Shown in pieces: positions 42,608 to 51,056 of a stretch of DNA of 64,000 nucleotides. Position numbers and translations under genes: made by a program. Each line of letters opens with the position of its first letter. The first letter of the stretch is position 1. The notes below the pieces were generated by a model. The model was not told the DNA's origin and did no database searches. It worked only from the letters and a program-made list of their open reading frames with translations. This DNA comes from CALBPI01 sp039027435 (GTDB lineage Bacteria; Pseudomonadota; Gammaproteobacteria; Steroidobacterales; Woeseiaceae). Location of the stretch: contig JBCCKF010000005.1 of the NCBI GenBank assembly GCA_039027435.1, positions 124,001 to 188,000 on the forward strand, written 5' to 3'.

Positions 42608-44712
42608 TATTGCTGGCGCTGCCAGGCTTCGCGGGCTGTGGCGATCACAAACGCGTGGATCGCTTCGCTACCCTCTGCATCGATGACTGAGCTGAACCCA
42701 GGCATTCCGGAATCGCGCAGCGCGCCATCGAGTACGATGCGGTCCCAGATATCGTGAATCTCGGCTGACGAACGACGCAGGTCGGGAGTGATGCCACCAC
42801 TTGCGACGTCCACGCCGTGGCAGGTCACACAGCGTTGGTAGTACAGCTTTTTGCCTTGCTGCAGCGTCGCCTCGTCCGCGACTAACTCAGGTGGCTCCGG
42901 GAAGGGGACATAGCGCTTGGGTTTACGGTCTGGAAGCGACGCCGTTGCACCGAGCTTGAACCCCAAAATCCTGCTGACATTCTCAAACCCGAGATTGGCG
43001 GTGCCCTCACCACCCAGAAGCGCGTATATCGTGCCCCAGCCAGCGGCGACCGAGACGTATTGCTCACCGTCAATCGCGTAGGTTGCGGGTGCCGCCGCAA
43101 TGCCCGTCTGCGCTTTGTAGTTCCAGAGCTTCTCGCCGGTTTGTGCGTCAAAGGCGGAGAACTCTCCGATGAGACTGCCTTGGAATACGAGGTTCCCAGC
43201 AGTTGCCAATGTGCCGCCGTTCCAGGGACCAAGATGTTGATGTCGCCAGACTTCCTTTTGCGTAACCGGGTCCCAGGCAACCAGCTGGCCTCGAACCATC
43301 CCCGCGAGAGCGGCCAGTTGCATCGGATCATCCGGCGTCTCCAGCGTCGAGAGATCGGTGCCGGTGTTCCAGTAGCCCTCGGCGAATTCAAAGCCCTGAT
43401 CCTCTAGCGCGACGGACGGTAGGTCTTGCGTCGGCAAATAGATGAGCCCGGTCGTTGGACTAAAAGACATAGGGTGCCAGTTGTGGCCACCGAGACCGGA
43501 TGGCATTTGCACGAAAGCGCCCTCATCGTAGCGAGCATTACGTGCCTCGATAGGGCGTCCGCTGGTCGCATCGACGCCCTTGGCCCATGTCACCGCGACA
43601 AACGGTTCGGCGGAGATCAGACTGCCGTCGGTGCGATCGAGGACATAAAAGAAGCCGTTCTTAGGGGCCTGCATAAGTACCTGACGCGTCTCACCATCGA
43701 TTTCCAAGTCGGCGAGCACCATGTGTTGGGTCGCGGTGAAATCCCAGGTGTCGCCGGGTGTGGTCTGATAGTGCCAGACGTATTCGCCGGTGGCCGGACG
43801 CAACGCGACGATCGATGAGAGAAACAAATTGTCGCCCCCTTCGGGGCTGCGCATGCGCTGATTCCAGGGTGAGCCGTTGCCGACACCGATATAGAGAAGA
43901 TCGAGATTCGGATCGTAGGCCATCGAATCCCAGACCGTGCCGCCACCGCCGTAGCGCCACCATTCCCCGGTCCAGGTCTCGGCCGCACGCTCGAGCTCGG
44001 GTTGCTCGAAGCCGGCGGTCGGATCGCCAGGCACGGTGTAGAAGCGCCATGCCCGCTCACCGGTGTCGGCCTCGTAGGCGGTCACATAGCCGCGCACGCC
44101 AAGATCCGCGCCGCCGTTGCCAATAATCACCTTGCCTTGTACGACCCGAGGCGCACCCGTAATGGTGTAGGGGGGCTTCCGGTCGATGGTATCAACCTTC
44201 CAATTGACCTTACCGGTGGCGGCGTCCAGTGAGACAAGATAACCATCGAGCGTGCCAACGAAGACGCTGTCGCCCCAGATTGCGACGCCGCGATTGACGA
44301 CATCGCAGCAGGCGTATTGCGCCCATGACTTGGGCACCTGCGGGTCGTATGTCCACAGCGGCTCACCGGTAGCCGCATCCAGCGCATAGACAACACTCCA
44401 CGAGCCGGTGACAAATAGGCGACCATCGGCAACGATCGGCGTTGCCTCCATGCCGCGGCGTGTCGGCACGTCGAAATACCAGGCCAGACCCAGCTCACTT
44501 ACGGACTCCGAATTGATCTCATCGAGCGGGCTGAAGCGCGTCTCGGCATAATCCCGTCCGTGCGTGATCCACTCCTCGGCTGCGGCGAGCGCAATGCGCT
44601 CGTGCGCGATCGGCAGGTCCTTCGCGCTCTCTGCGGGCGGTTCGGCCGCGCGGCTGCAGCCGCCTGAGACCAGGATGACTGCAAGTCCAAGTAGCCAGCT
44701 GTGATGTCGCAT
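42607..44712 (-). CDS. PQQ-dependent quinohemoprotein alcohol dehydrogenase, lipoprotein
   Basis: A 701-residue periplasmic enzyme. A lipoprotein signal with VSGGC (Cys 19) is followed by an eight-bladed PQQ propeller with repeated YALDAATGEPLW/VSLDAATGKVNW motifs, the vicinal disulfide in QYACCDVVNRG near residue 130 and GHNWHPMSFSPTTGLIYLP near 405. A C-terminal cytochrome c domain has CVTCHG near 630 and a Met ligand in DSGMPGF near 665. It oxidises an alcohol or aldehyde and passes electrons to the respiratory chain. No pqq biosynthesis genes are in the window. Coupling to the DUF998 gene follows. Its link to purine breakdown is unclear. Confidence 0.92.
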   Translation of the reverse strand: MRHHSWLLGLAVILVSGGCSRAAEPPAESAKDLPIAHERIALAAAEEWITHGRDYAETRFSPLDEINSESVSELGLAWYFDVPTRRGMEATPIVADGRLFVTGSWSVVYALDAATGEPLWTYDPQVPKSWAQYACCDVVNRGVAIWGDSVFVGTLDGYLVSLDAATGKVNWKVDTIDRKPPYTITGAPRVVQGKVIIGNGGADLGVRGYVTAYEADTGERAWRFYTVPGDPTAGFEQPELERAAETWTGEWWRYGGGGTVWDSMAYDPNLDLLYIGVGNGSPWNQRMRSPEGGDNLFLSSIVALRPATGEYVWHYQTTPGDTWDFTATQHMVLADLEIDGETRQVLMQAPKNGFFYVLDRTDGSLISAEPFVAVTWAKGVDATSGRPIEARNARYDEGAFVQMPSGLGGHNWHPMSFSPTTGLIYLPTQDLPSVALEDQGFEFAEGYWNTGTDLSTLETPDDPMQLAALAGMVRGQLVAWDPVTQKEVWRHQHLGPWNGGTLATAGNLVFQGSLIGEFSAFDAQTGEKLWNYKAQTGIAAAPATYAIDGEQYVSVAAGWGTIYALLGGEGTANLGFENVSRILGFKLGATASLPDRKPKRYVPFPEPPELVADEATLQQGKKLYYQRCVTCHGVDVASGGITPDLRRSSAEIHDIWDRIVLDGALRDSGMPGFSSVIDAEGSEAIHAFVIATAREAWQRQQ

Positions 44713-44738
44713 TGCTATCCCCCCAAACGCGCTCTCAA

Positions 44739-45587
44739 TCAGTCGTTGTTGTAGGTCTCCAGGATGCGGTCACGCAAATATTCGCCCGCCGTGTAGCGCG
44801 CCGAAAGGCGGGTGTCACGCGATGGGTGCAGGAAGAACGGGATCGAGATTCTCGAAATATTGCCCTCCTGGTCGGAAGGGTTGACGACCCGGTGGGTGGT
44901 GGAGGGCAGGTAGCCGCCAGAAATCTCCTGCAGCATGTCTCCCGTATTGATGATCAGATCGCCCTGACGACCTTCGAGGTCGAGCCATTCACCCTCGAGG
45001 GTTCGCACCTGCAGCCCGGGTTGGTCGGCGACAGGCAGCAACGTGATGAAGTTGATGTCTTCGTGCGCCGCTGCGCGAACGCTGCCGGTTGGCTCGTCGC
45101 CTTTCAGTGGCGGGTAATGAAGAATGCGCAACAGGCTGTCGTCCCATGACAACGCGTCCGACCACACCACGCCCTCGGCCTGTCTGCAGTCCGCGGGTAT
45201 TGCCGCATCGAGCCAGTCCAGCAATTGCTTGGCGAGCGCCTCCGCGTCCTCACAGTGGGAGCGTGCATCGGCTTCAAGACCCTCCGGAAAGGGCATGTCG
45301 AAGTCGACATGGAAGTACTCTTTAATGTCCTGCTGCTCGAAACCTACAGCCGTCTCCGCGATATCCGGGCCGAAGTAACCATACTGCTCGTTTTCCTTCG
45401 TCAGGTCCTTCACCTGATAGTCATGTTTTTTCTTACTGTCGAAAAACGCTTTCCAACCTGAATACATGCGCTGTAGGCGATCGCCGGACAGCGGATGGTT
45501 TTGCAATACGGCGAAGCCGGACTCAGCAATAGAGCTCGTAAATTCATCTGCAGCGTTTGGCGCTGCGTAATCAACTGTGCGGATCAT
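44739..45587 (-). CDS. 2-oxoglutarate/Fe(II) oxygenase, isopenicillin-N-synthase-like (first copy)
   Basis: A 282-residue non-heme iron oxygenase. The N-terminal DIOX_N part has ESGFAVLQNHPLS near residue 22 and EQYGYFGPD near 68. The double-stranded beta-helix has the iron triad AAHEDINFITLL near 175 (His, Asp), STTHRVVNP near 232 (His) and the 2OG-binding RISIPF near 248. It hydroxylates or demethylates a small molecule with 2-oxoglutarate; the substrate is unknown. It follows an MFS transporter gene with a 4-bp overlap, repeated in similar form at 48943-51056. There is no signal peptide. Confidence 0.87.
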   Translation of the reverse strand: MIRTVDYAAPNAADEFTSSIAESGFAVLQNHPLSGDRLQRMYSGWKAFFDSKKKHDYQVKDLTKENEQYGYFGPDIAETAVGFEQQDIKEYFHVDFDMPFPEGLEADARSHCEDAEALAKQLLDWLDAAIPADCRQAEGVVWSDALSWDDSLLRILHYPPLKGDEPTGSVRAAAHEDINFITLLPVADQPGLQVRTLEGEWLDLEGRQGDLIINTGDMLQEISGGYLPSTTHRVVNPSDQEGNISRISIPFFLHPSRDTRLSARYTAGEYLRDRILETYNND

Positions 45588-46741
45588 TTCCTACTCTGCT
45601 TATTGATTTTCAATGCGGTGATGAGCAATACCGCCATGACGAAATGACAGGCTGTACCGAACTTGAGTACGGCACCGGTACCCGCCGATTCTACAATGCG
45701 ACTACTGACAAACGGACTGATCGCGGTCCCCAGCGTCGCCCCCAACAGTACGCAGGATACCAGTCGTGGTGATGGTGCTTCGAATTGCAGCGTGACGAAG
45801 GTAAGTGCAAGTTTCAGAAGTCCAAGATTCGCAATTCCCCACAGCAGTGCGAGAACGGGTAGCAGTCGCATGTCACCAGTGCTCCAAAGCGGGATGCTCC
45901 CGACGGCGGTCAACAGCGCAGCAATGCCCAGGAGGCGGAAGGTGCCGACGCGTAGCACCGCGATAGTGACCACAATCTGCGCGACGAACATGCCGGTCCA
46001 AAAGCGCCCGACAAGGATGCCGCCCGAGGCGACTTCAATGCCCCAACGTGCATCCAGATGCGGCGGTAACCACCAGAGAATCGCGTACTGGCCTAGTGTG
46101 TAGGTGGTTAGCGCGGCGATACCGAGCCACGCGGCTGGCGGCCACTTATCGCTCGCCGACGCTTGACCGGCGCTGGTTGTTGGCGCGTGTGGGAAGCGAC
46201 TGACAATGGCGAGCAGAACGATGAGCGCAGCGATGCCGGCGACGATGCCGTAGACGCTCCCCACCGGTAGAGATTCCCGCAGGCTATAGGTTGCATACGC
46301 GGGGATGAGAATACCGGCGACACTAAAACAGCCATCCGTTGCCACCAGTGCTGATGCTCGCTGGTTGCCCTCATAGGCCGCGGAGATCGTTGCTGCTGCT
46401 GCGGCCAACCCGAGACCGCAACCGATACCGATGATCAGCAAGGCTGATTGAAACCATCCAAGACCGGGAAGCGTCGAAATGAACAGCAAGACGCCACTCA
46501 TCACAACGAACAGCACGATGAACACCGCCCTTAGCGGCGTGCGGGTCGAAAAGGACAGTGCGATAACCGCACCAACCAGAATGCCCTGAGTCAGCGCAGA
46601 AAAGGCGTTCGTAATCTCACTGATCGTGACACCGAAATGCGCCGCCAACGGTGTCGAGACGATGCCGATAGGCGCAAGCATCGCCGACATCACAAAGTAG
46701 GCAAGAAAGCATGCGAGTGTGACGCGTTGTCTGTCGTTCAT
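45584..46741 (-). CDS. MFS transporter coupled to the first 2OG oxygenase
   Basis: A 385-residue protein with about 12 helices. It resembles TsgA/FucP-like MFS proteins: MSAMLAPIGIVSTPLAAHFGVTISEITNAFS (in segments) near residues 18-48 and the inter-domain loop HAPTTSAGQASASDKWPPAAW near 200. Its stop overlaps the start of the oxygenase gene by 4 bp, so transport and oxidation of one substrate are likely linked. It is divergent from the nucleoside hydrolase gene at 46809. The substrate is unknown; a purine-related or N-rich compound is suggested by the location only. Confidence 0.85.
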   Translation of the reverse strand: MNDRQRVTLACFLAYFVMSAMLAPIGIVSTPLAAHFGVTISEITNAFSALTQGILVGAVIALSFSTRTPLRAVFIVLFVVMSGVLLFISTLPGLGWFQSALLIIGIGCGLGLAAAAATISAAYEGNQRASALVATDGCFSVAGILIPAYATYSLRESLPVGSVYGIVAGIAALIVLLAIVSRFPHAPTTSAGQASASDKWPPAAWLGIAALTTYTLGQYAILWWLPPHLDARWGIEVASGGILVGRFWTGMFVAQIVVTIAVLRVGTFRLLGIAALLTAVGSIPLWSTGDMRLLPVLALLWGIANLGLLKLALTFVTLQFEAPSPRLVSCVLLGATLGTAISPFVSSRIVESAGTGAVLKFGTACHFVMAVLLITALKINKQSRK

Positions 46742-46808
46742 CGAAATCCCGCTGCAATCTTCGTGCGCATTCTGCCACACTCGGTCCAATGCGATTGGGG
46801 ATGCGCGA

Positions 46809-47768
46809 ATGACGCACAAGGTCATCTTTGACACCGACCCGGGCGTCGACGACGCCATGGCGATCGTTTTCGGGCACCTCCATCCCGAGATTGAGCTGCT
46901 GGGTCTCACGACGGTACGAGGCAACGCTTCCGTTGCGTCAACCACGCGCAACGCACTGCACCTGGTCGAGCGATTTGGAATCGGCTGTGGCGTTCATCGG
47001 GGTGCGGATGCAGCGCTCGTGGTCCCGACTGGTCCGGTTCCGGATTTTGTGCACGGTGAAGATGGGCTTGGCAACACCTACCCACCGGCGCCGCGTGCCC
47101 AGGCGAGCGACATTGATGCGGCCGATTTCATCGTCCGCACTGTCCGCGACAATCCACACGAGATCACGCTGGTCGCGGTTGGCAGGCTAACCAACCTTGC
47201 CCACGCGTTGGAACGAGATCCGGAAATCGCACACCTGGTGCGACAGGTCGTGGTGATGGGAGGCGCCTTGGGCAACGGGGGTCACGGTGGCAATGTGTCA
47301 CCGTGTGCTGAGGCGAATATCGCCGGTGACCCGCACGCGGCCGATCGAGTGTTTTGTGCAGCATGGCCGGTCGTTATGGTGGGTCTGGATGTGACCATGC
47401 AAGTGGTTATGGATCCCGAGCGCATGATTCGCATACGTGACAATTCGGGTGATGCGGGTGCGTTTGTGTTTGAAGTCAGTCGTTTCTATTCGGACTTTTA
47501 CGCCAGCAAGGGATACGAGGATGGGTTTCCGGTACATGATTCGTCGGCGCTCGCGTGGCTCGTCGTGCCAGACGCATACCGCATGCAACATGGCGCTTTG
47601 CGGGCGGTTACGGAAGGCATCGCGATCGGACAGACGATTCAGGCGCCGGAAGGCTCGCATTTCCCTCCCGGTGCATGGGATGACTGCCCGATCCAGCAGG
47701 TTGCGATCGATGCCGATGCCGCCCAGATTCTCGATTGTTACGAAGCTACGTTGAGGCGGGCAGGATGA
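46809..47768 (+). CDS. Purine/pyrimidine nucleoside hydrolase
   Basis: A 319-residue nucleoside hydrolase that cleaves nucleosides to base and ribose. The calcium and ribose site is IFDTDPGVDDAMAI at residues 6-19, followed by GLTTVRGNAS near 36, LVAVGRLTNLAHAL near 120, VVMGGALGNGGHGGNVSPCAEANIAGDPHAA near 147 (in segments) and VHDSSALAWLV near 240. It is cytoplasmic. The stop overlaps the ureD start (ATGA), which directly ties base release to urea breakdown. Ribose would go to RbsK. Confidence 0.93.
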   Translation: MTHKVIFDTDPGVDDAMAIVFGHLHPEIELLGLTTVRGNASVASTTRNALHLVERFGIGCGVHRGADAALVVPTGPVPDFVHGEDGLGNTYPPAPRAQASDIDAADFIVRTVRDNPHEITLVAVGRLTNLAHALERDPEIAHLVRQVVVMGGALGNGGHGGNVSPCAEANIAGDPHAADRVFCAAWPVVMVGLDVTMQVVMDPERMIRIRDNSGDAGAFVFEVSRFYSDFYASKGYEDGFPVHDSSALAWLVVPDAYRMQHGALRAVTEGIAIGQTIQAPEGSHFPPGAWDDCPIQQVAIDADAAQILDCYEATLRRAG

Positions 47769-48628
47769 GCGTTGCGCCGGTAGCGCTGCCGCGCGCAATT
47801 GGCGAGGCCCGTGTCGTGTTCAAGCGCCGCGATGAGGCGACAGTATTGCAGGATCTCTATCAGCAGGGGTGTTGCAAAGTGCGCTTCCCACGGATCGATC
47901 CGGGAGAGCCATTGCAGGCCGTACTGCTGAATACTGCAGGCGGGCTAACCGATGGTGATCACGTTCGCCAGACCGTTACCTGGCTGGAGGGCACCCATGC
48001 CGTCGTGACGACTCAGGCTGCAGAGCGGATTTATCGATCACGCGGTGAGATGGCGGTTGTTCACAATGCGCTGGAGGTTCGCGCAGGCGCCCGGGCGATC
48101 TGGTTACCGCAGGAAACCATCCTTTTTGAAGGGTCCCGCCTCGAACGACACTGGCGTGCGGATCTTGCGCCCGATGCAATGTTGTTCGCTGCAGAGACCT
48201 GGACCCTTGGGCGCGCTGCTATGGGTGAGACCGTTGCCACGGGTGCACTCACGGACGCATGGGAAATCTATCGAGACGGACGATTGCTGTGGGCCGACCG
48301 TCTCGCCTTTGATAGTAATCGCGTCGGAGATCTCGGGGCCTGGGCGGCGAGGCCGGCCGTTCTCGCTGGCAACACAACACTGTTGACGCTGGTGGTGATT
48401 GCGCCGGAGCCGCAAGCAGCCTGCGATGCGGCCAACGCCGTGCTTGTATCGGTCGATACTTTGGCCGGAGCCACACGAATCGGAGATTTGGTGCTGGTCA
48501 GGGCTTTGGCAAAAAACGCGGCACATCTTCGTACGACTTTGCTTCTGTTATTCGATCGCCTACAGTCGGTTGCGGGCGATACGCATCCACTAATGGGATG
48601 CCGGGTACCCCGAGTGTTTGACTGCTGA
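47765..48628 (+). CDS. ureD: Urease accessory protein UreD
   Basis: A 287-residue chaperone that binds UreF and UreG and loads nickel into urease. Typical blocks are LNTAGGLTDGDHVRQTV near residue 58, VVTTQAAERIYRS near 80, IWLPQETILFEGSRL near 117 and the C-terminal HLRTTLLLLFDRL region. The ATG at 47765 overlaps the stop of the nucleoside hydrolase. ureA follows after 12 bp. Confidence 0.94.
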   Translation: MSVAPVALPRAIGEARVVFKRRDEATVLQDLYQQGCCKVRFPRIDPGEPLQAVLLNTAGGLTDGDHVRQTVTWLEGTHAVVTTQAAERIYRSRGEMAVVHNALEVRAGARAIWLPQETILFEGSRLERHWRADLAPDAMLFAAETWTLGRAAMGETVATGALTDAWEIYRDGRLLWADRLAFDSNRVGDLGAWAARPAVLAGNTTLLTLVVIAPEPQAACDAANAVLVSVDTLAGATRIGDLVLVRALAKNAAHLRTTLLLLFDRLQSVAGDTHPLMGCRVPRVFDC

Positions 48629-48640
48629 TTCGGATTGACC

Positions 48641-48943
48641 ATGCAACTCACACCGCGCGAAAAAGACAAACTGCTGATCTCCATGGCTGCGATGGTGGCT
48701 CGACGAAGACTGGAGCGGGGCGTAAAGCTCAATCACCCTGAAGCGATCGCGCTGATTTCGGATTTCGTCGTGGAAGGCGCACGCGATGGTCGCACGGTCG
48801 CAGAGCTGATGGCGGCCGGCGCACAAGTCATTACTCGTGAGCAGGTCATGGAGGGCGTGGCAGAAATGATCCACGATGTGCAGGTTGAAGCGACCTTCCC
48901 GGACGGCACCAAGCTGGTCACCGTGCACGACCCGATTCGCTGA
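48641..48943 (+). CDS. ureA: Urease gamma subunit
   Basis: A 100-residue small structural subunit with MQLTPREKDKLLISMAAMVARRR at the N-terminus (in segments), LNHPEAIALISDFVVEGARDG near 30 and EVEATFPDGTKLVTVHDPI-type end. Standard length. Instead of being followed by ureB, its TGA overlaps (TGATG) the start of a 2OG oxygenase; ureB lies 5.3 kb away. Confidence 0.96.
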   Translation: MQLTPREKDKLLISMAAMVARRRLERGVKLNHPEAIALISDFVVEGARDGRTVAELMAAGAQVITREQVMEGVAEMIHDVQVEATFPDGTKLVTVHDPIR

Positions 48944-49887
48944 TGCGTGCAGCTTCGGTCGATACACAAATACCGGTTATCGACTTTTCAAGATTCAACC
49001 CGAGCGATCAATCGAGTCTGGAAGCACTAGCTAGCGAAGTCGACCAAGCGCTCTCAGGCGTCGGTTTCATGTCGGTCCGCCACCTTGGTATAGACAACGA
49101 GCTGCTGTGTCAGGTCTTCGAGGCTAGTCGTACGTTTTTTTCGGCTGACGAGTCCCACAAGCTCGGCAGCGCCTATCGCTCGGCAAGTGAGAACTTCGGC
49201 TATCAGGGCGTCGGTCAGGAGAATCTCGATCCGTCGGCGCCAGCAGACTTGAAAGAGACGTTCACGATGCGCAATGTGCTCCACCGCCCGCCGGACGATG
49301 CGCGGTGGCCTGACGGTACATTTCGAGATTTGATGCGCGCCTTCTATCGTGAGTGCCTTGATGCTGCCTTCCGACTCATGCGGGTGCTCACTATTGCGTT
49401 GGACTTGAGTCCTGATTTCTTCCAGCGATACCACTCCGGCGAGAATGTCACGCTACGTTTGTTGCACTACCCGTCGATTGAGAAGGTGCCAGAGGCGGGG
49501 CAGCTGGGCGCGGGTGCGCACACCGACTACGGCTTGCTGACGCTACTGTTTCAGAATGACATTGGCGGACTGGAGGTGCGGACCGGCGACGGTGAGTGGC
49601 AGGGTGTTGCCGCCTCACCGCAGGATGTTGTGATCAACTCCGGTGATTTACTCGAGGTTTGGACCAATGGTCGCTACCGGTCCACCCCGCATCGAGTGCA
49701 ACCGATGAGCGACTCGAACCATCGACAGTCCATCGCCATGTTTGTGGACCCGGACAGTGCTACCGAAGTTGCGGCACTGCCAAGCTGTGTCTCCGCAAGC
49801 AATCCGGCACGCTTCAGCCCAACCAGCGCCGGAAGGCATCTTCAGGAGCGAATCGAGGCGTCTCACAAAGCGCGGTTCGAGGTCTGA
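48943..49887 (+). CDS. 2-oxoglutarate/Fe(II) oxygenase, isopenicillin-N-synthase-like (second copy)
   Basis: A 314-residue oxygenase inserted directly after ureA. DIOX_N features IPVIDFSRFN near residue 10 and GVGFMSVRHLGI near 40 are followed by the FTMRNVLHRPPDD region near 108. The iron triad is AGAHTDYGLLTLL near 187 (His, Asp) and YRSTPHRVQPM near 243 (His), with 2OG-binding RQSIAMFVDPD near 257. It is distinct in length and detail from the copy at 44739 but shares the fold and the MFS neighbour (5 bp downstream). The substrate is unknown. Co-translation with UreA suggests it acts on a compound from which urea or an N-containing precursor is released (inference). Confidence 0.88.
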   Translation: MRAASVDTQIPVIDFSRFNPSDQSSLEALASEVDQALSGVGFMSVRHLGIDNELLCQVFEASRTFFSADESHKLGSAYRSASENFGYQGVGQENLDPSAPADLKETFTMRNVLHRPPDDARWPDGTFRDLMRAFYRECLDAAFRLMRVLTIALDLSPDFFQRYHSGENVTLRLLHYPSIEKVPEAGQLGAGAHTDYGLLTLLFQNDIGGLEVRTGDGEWQGVAASPQDVVINSGDLLEVWTNGRYRSTPHRVQPMSDSNHRQSIAMFVDPDSATEVAALPSCVSASNPARFSPTSAGRHLQERIEASHKARFEV

Positions 49888-49892
49888 GCTCG

Positions 49893-51056
49893 ATGCCATC
49901 GATCTATCTGCGCGAAGCGAAGTTGCTTCTGGCTGGGGCTGCCGCGTACAGCATGTCCACACTGTTCAGTGCGATGAAGCCCGTTCTTTTGACCCGTTTT
50001 GTCGATGAGAATGGTTGGTCCGATGCGTTGGCAGGTCTGGCCGTCGCCATGCCATTTGTCGGCATTGCACTGGCGGCTTTTGTGGCGCCCGCTGCATCGC
50101 GACGATACGCCTTGCGCACGCTCGCGCTGGCGCTCGGAAGCGTGCTCGTGCTTAGCGAGATTCTGAGCGCACTGAATCCGGGATCCGTGCTGATGGTGTT
50201 GCTGCTTCAACTGGCCGGCGGTATCGCCGTCGGCGTTCTGATGGGCGCCGGCTCCAGGATTGTGGCGACACGCGCGACACCGGGGGCCCTGTTTGGTGCC
50301 ATTGATATGGTCGCGGTCTTGTTGATGTCTTCAATGATTGCGGCTGTTGGGGCAGCTGTGGGTTACGCGGGGTTGGCGGGTGGCTATGGTGTCGCCGCAG
50401 TGATTGCGTTTGGACTGACGCTGTTGATGTTGCCCTTCGACGGGAAGCCTGCGGTGCGCAGTAAGTCATCGGCGCCCACGCCATTGGTGGTGACGCCCCG
50501 TGCGCTCGCAGTCGTTTCGATGGGTGTCGTGTTTGTGAGCTGTTCTGGCCTCGGCTTTACCTACATGTTCAGTGTCGCGCAGTCACTCGGCATCAGCTAC
50601 GCGTCCGCGGGTGCGGGTATTGGTGTCTTGTTGTTGGTCTCGGCGCTCGCATGCCTCGTGGGTGGATGGGTGAGCTCAAGGTTTGGTTCTACAAAGCCGC
50701 TGGCGGTCGCTTTTCTAACTTGTGCGCTCGGTTGGTATTGGGTCATTCATGCGCCCAACGCCAGCGTCTTTTACATCGCGTTGGTCCCGGCGGTGTTCTC
50801 ACTGCAATTCAATTTTCCCGTGTTGCTCGATCTCGCCGGTTCGTTGGACGAGGAGGGTCAGTGGGGAGCGATTGCTGCACCGCTGCAAACGAGCGGTTTT
50901 GCATGGGCCGCGATATTGGCGGGCACTCTCGTTGGCGCGTTTGGTTTGACGGCGATTCCGGTGGCGACCGGAGCCGGCATGTGCGTCTGTCTCGCCTTGC
51001 TCTGGATCGCGACTTCCGATCAGGCGCCTTCTGGCACACCGGAGCGTGCTCGGTAG
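49893..51056 (+). CDS. MFS transporter paired with the second 2OG oxygenase
   Basis: A 387-residue protein with 11-12 hydrophobic segments and a short central loop (FDGKPAVRSKSSAPTPLV near 195). It begins MPSIYLREAKLLLAGAAAY 5 bp after the oxygenase stop; an upstream in-frame extension only re-reads the oxygenase gene. The second half contains MGVVFVSCSGLGFTYMFSVAQSLGIS (in segments). The family is clear but the substrate is not. Its last 37 bp overlap the convergent PII-like gene, an unusually long overlap. Confidence 0.82.
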   Translation: MPSIYLREAKLLLAGAAAYSMSTLFSAMKPVLLTRFVDENGWSDALAGLAVAMPFVGIALAAFVAPAASRRYALRTLALALGSVLVLSEILSALNPGSVLMVLLLQLAGGIAVGVLMGAGSRIVATRATPGALFGAIDMVAVLLMSSMIAAVGAAVGYAGLAGGYGVAAVIAFGLTLLMLPFDGKPAVRSKSSAPTPLVVTPRALAVVSMGVVFVSCSGLGFTYMFSVAQSLGISYASAGAGIGVLLLVSALACLVGGWVSSRFGSTKPLAVAFLTCALGWYWVIHAPNASVFYIALVPAVFSLQFNFPVLLDLAGSLDEEGQWGAIAAPLQTSGFAWAAILAGTLVGAFGLTAIPVATGAGMCVCLALLWIATSDQAPSGTPERAR

